DNA from: JAAYAY01 sp964429355
GTDB taxonomy: Bacteria > Planctomycetota > Planctomycetia > Pirellulales > Thermoguttaceae
Assembly (NCBI GenBank): GCA_964429355.1
Contig: CAYSCH010000274.1
Span: 1 to 13,283, forward strand
DNA: 13,283 nt
Reading direction: 5' to 3'
The notes beneath the pieces are model-generated. The model was not told the DNA's origin, made no database searches, and saw only the letters and a list, made by a program, of their open reading frames with translations. Position numbers and translations under genes: made by a program. Shown one piece after another: positions 13,159 to 13,283 of the stretch (the stretch's first letter is position 1; every line of letters begins with the position of its first letter).

Positions 13159-13192
13159 CCGGTCGTGCACGTCGATGCCCGTGGGGGACCGG
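13159..13192 (+). repeat. Diverged third copy of the dispersed repeat core
   Basis: Over 13159-13191, 24 of 33 bases match copy 2 without gaps, including the exact string ATGCCCGTGGG. Unlike copies 1 and 2 it has a 6-bp stem CCGGTC (13159-13164) / GACCGG (13187-13192) enclosing the core. It lies 25 nt beyond the nrdJ stop codon. The homology is likely but not certain. Confidence 0.5.
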
Positions 13193-13216
13193 CGTATCTT
13201 GTTACAATCTTTCACA

Positions 13217-13283
13217 TCAAGAGCAGCCCATGCTGGCGCCGCAGTTGTGGCAGAGGTAGCAGGAGCCGTTTCGCACGGTGATG
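13217..13283 (-). CDS. nrdJ: Vitamin-B12-dependent (class II) ribonucleotide reductase, C-terminal fragment
   Basis: Only the last 22 codons are present; the gene runs off the window end. The minus strand reads I-T-V-R-N-G-S-C-Y-L-C-H-N-C-G-A-S-M-G-C-S and then TGA. This Cys-rich tail (C-x-x-C-x-x-C, then G-C-S at the terminus) is how many adenosylcobalamin-dependent ribonucleotide reductases end; the tail cysteines are thought to relay reducing power to the active site. The enzyme makes deoxynucleotides for DNA synthesis, with or without oxygen. Since the catalytic domain is outside the window, the call rests on the tail alone; another zinc-ribbon-like C-terminus is possible. Confidence 0.7.
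   Translation of the reverse strand, partial: ITVRNGSCYLCHNCGASMGCS

Larger units (their letters stand above)
12744..13216. other. Intergenic region with assembly gap and strong hairpins
   Basis: 473 nt between the nrdJ stop and the FG-GAP start, both minus strand. It holds the FG-GAP ribosome binding site, an 18-N gap, a direct repeat on either side of the gap, a 13-bp hairpin, a nested inverted repeat and the diverged third copy of the dispersed element. No gene can be supported. Confidence 0.6.

Noticed and set aside
1..13283. Search by eye for CRISPR arrays, tRNA or rRNA genes, transposases and defence genes.
   Set aside because: No regularly spaced repeats of CRISPR type, no convincing tRNA T-loop/anticodon arrangement and no transposase or defence motifs were seen; a by-eye scan may miss short RNAs.

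Overview
The window looks like a planctomycete chromosome fragment, probably Pirellulales-like. The evidence is a BBP7-family outer-membrane barrel protein, an ECF sigma factor with the typical planctomycete core (W-R-R-A-G-L-Q, then F-R-G-W-L-W-T-I-T-R-N), an exported FG-GAP repeat protein, a Tat-exported DegT-type aminotransferase, and abundant short dispersed repeats. GC is high throughout. An 18-base run of N (12874-12891) marks a scaffold join, so this is draft or metagenome-derived sequence.

Layout. 4-1320 (-) encodes a cysteine-rich BBP7 barrel protein. A gene-poor stretch (1321-1915) holds an 82-nt dispersed repeat and a candidate promoter for glyA (1916-3244, +). A structured leader (3245-3551) precedes a single-TM bacterial sugar transferase (3552-4301, +), followed by an ECF sigma factor best started at a GTG (4467-5267, +). 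Two small lipoproteins follow on the minus strand (5334-5516 and 5631-5903). A second copy of the 82-nt repeat (5972-6053) and about 490 nt of unexplained sequence lead into a three-gene, same-strand cluster: L-rhamnose isomerase rhaA (6540-7805), an NCS1-type permease (7930-9771), and a Tat-exported PLP aminotransferase-like protein (9906-11261). The convergent FG-GAP protein lies at 11538-12743 (-). The last 67 bases are the extreme C-terminus of a coenzyme-B12-dependent class II ribonucleotide reductase (nrdJ, -).

How the genes may work together. rhaA, the permease and the DegT-like gene are collinear, each with a Shine-Dalgarno sequence, and may form a sugar-utilisation cluster in which the permease imports a deoxysugar or a related compound; this is inferred from context only. 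The sugar transferase would start a glycan on a lipid carrier at the inner membrane. glyA and nrdJ are core one-carbon and DNA-precursor metabolism.

Two repeat families are the most unusual content. (1) An 82-nt element is present as two gapless copies (70/82 identical) in intergenic regions 4.4 kb apart, with a third, diverged copy beside nrdJ. Its core can form hairpins, and it contains a hexamer that differs between copies yet stays palindromic (CGTACG versus CATATG). (2) A short hairpin repeat beginning GTAGCTGAACTCGCC sits exactly at the 3' ends of three consecutive genes, where it supplies their stop codons, and it forms a small array between the convergent DegT-like and FG-GAP genes. 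I see no CRISPR array, tRNA, rRNA, transposase or defence gene cluster.
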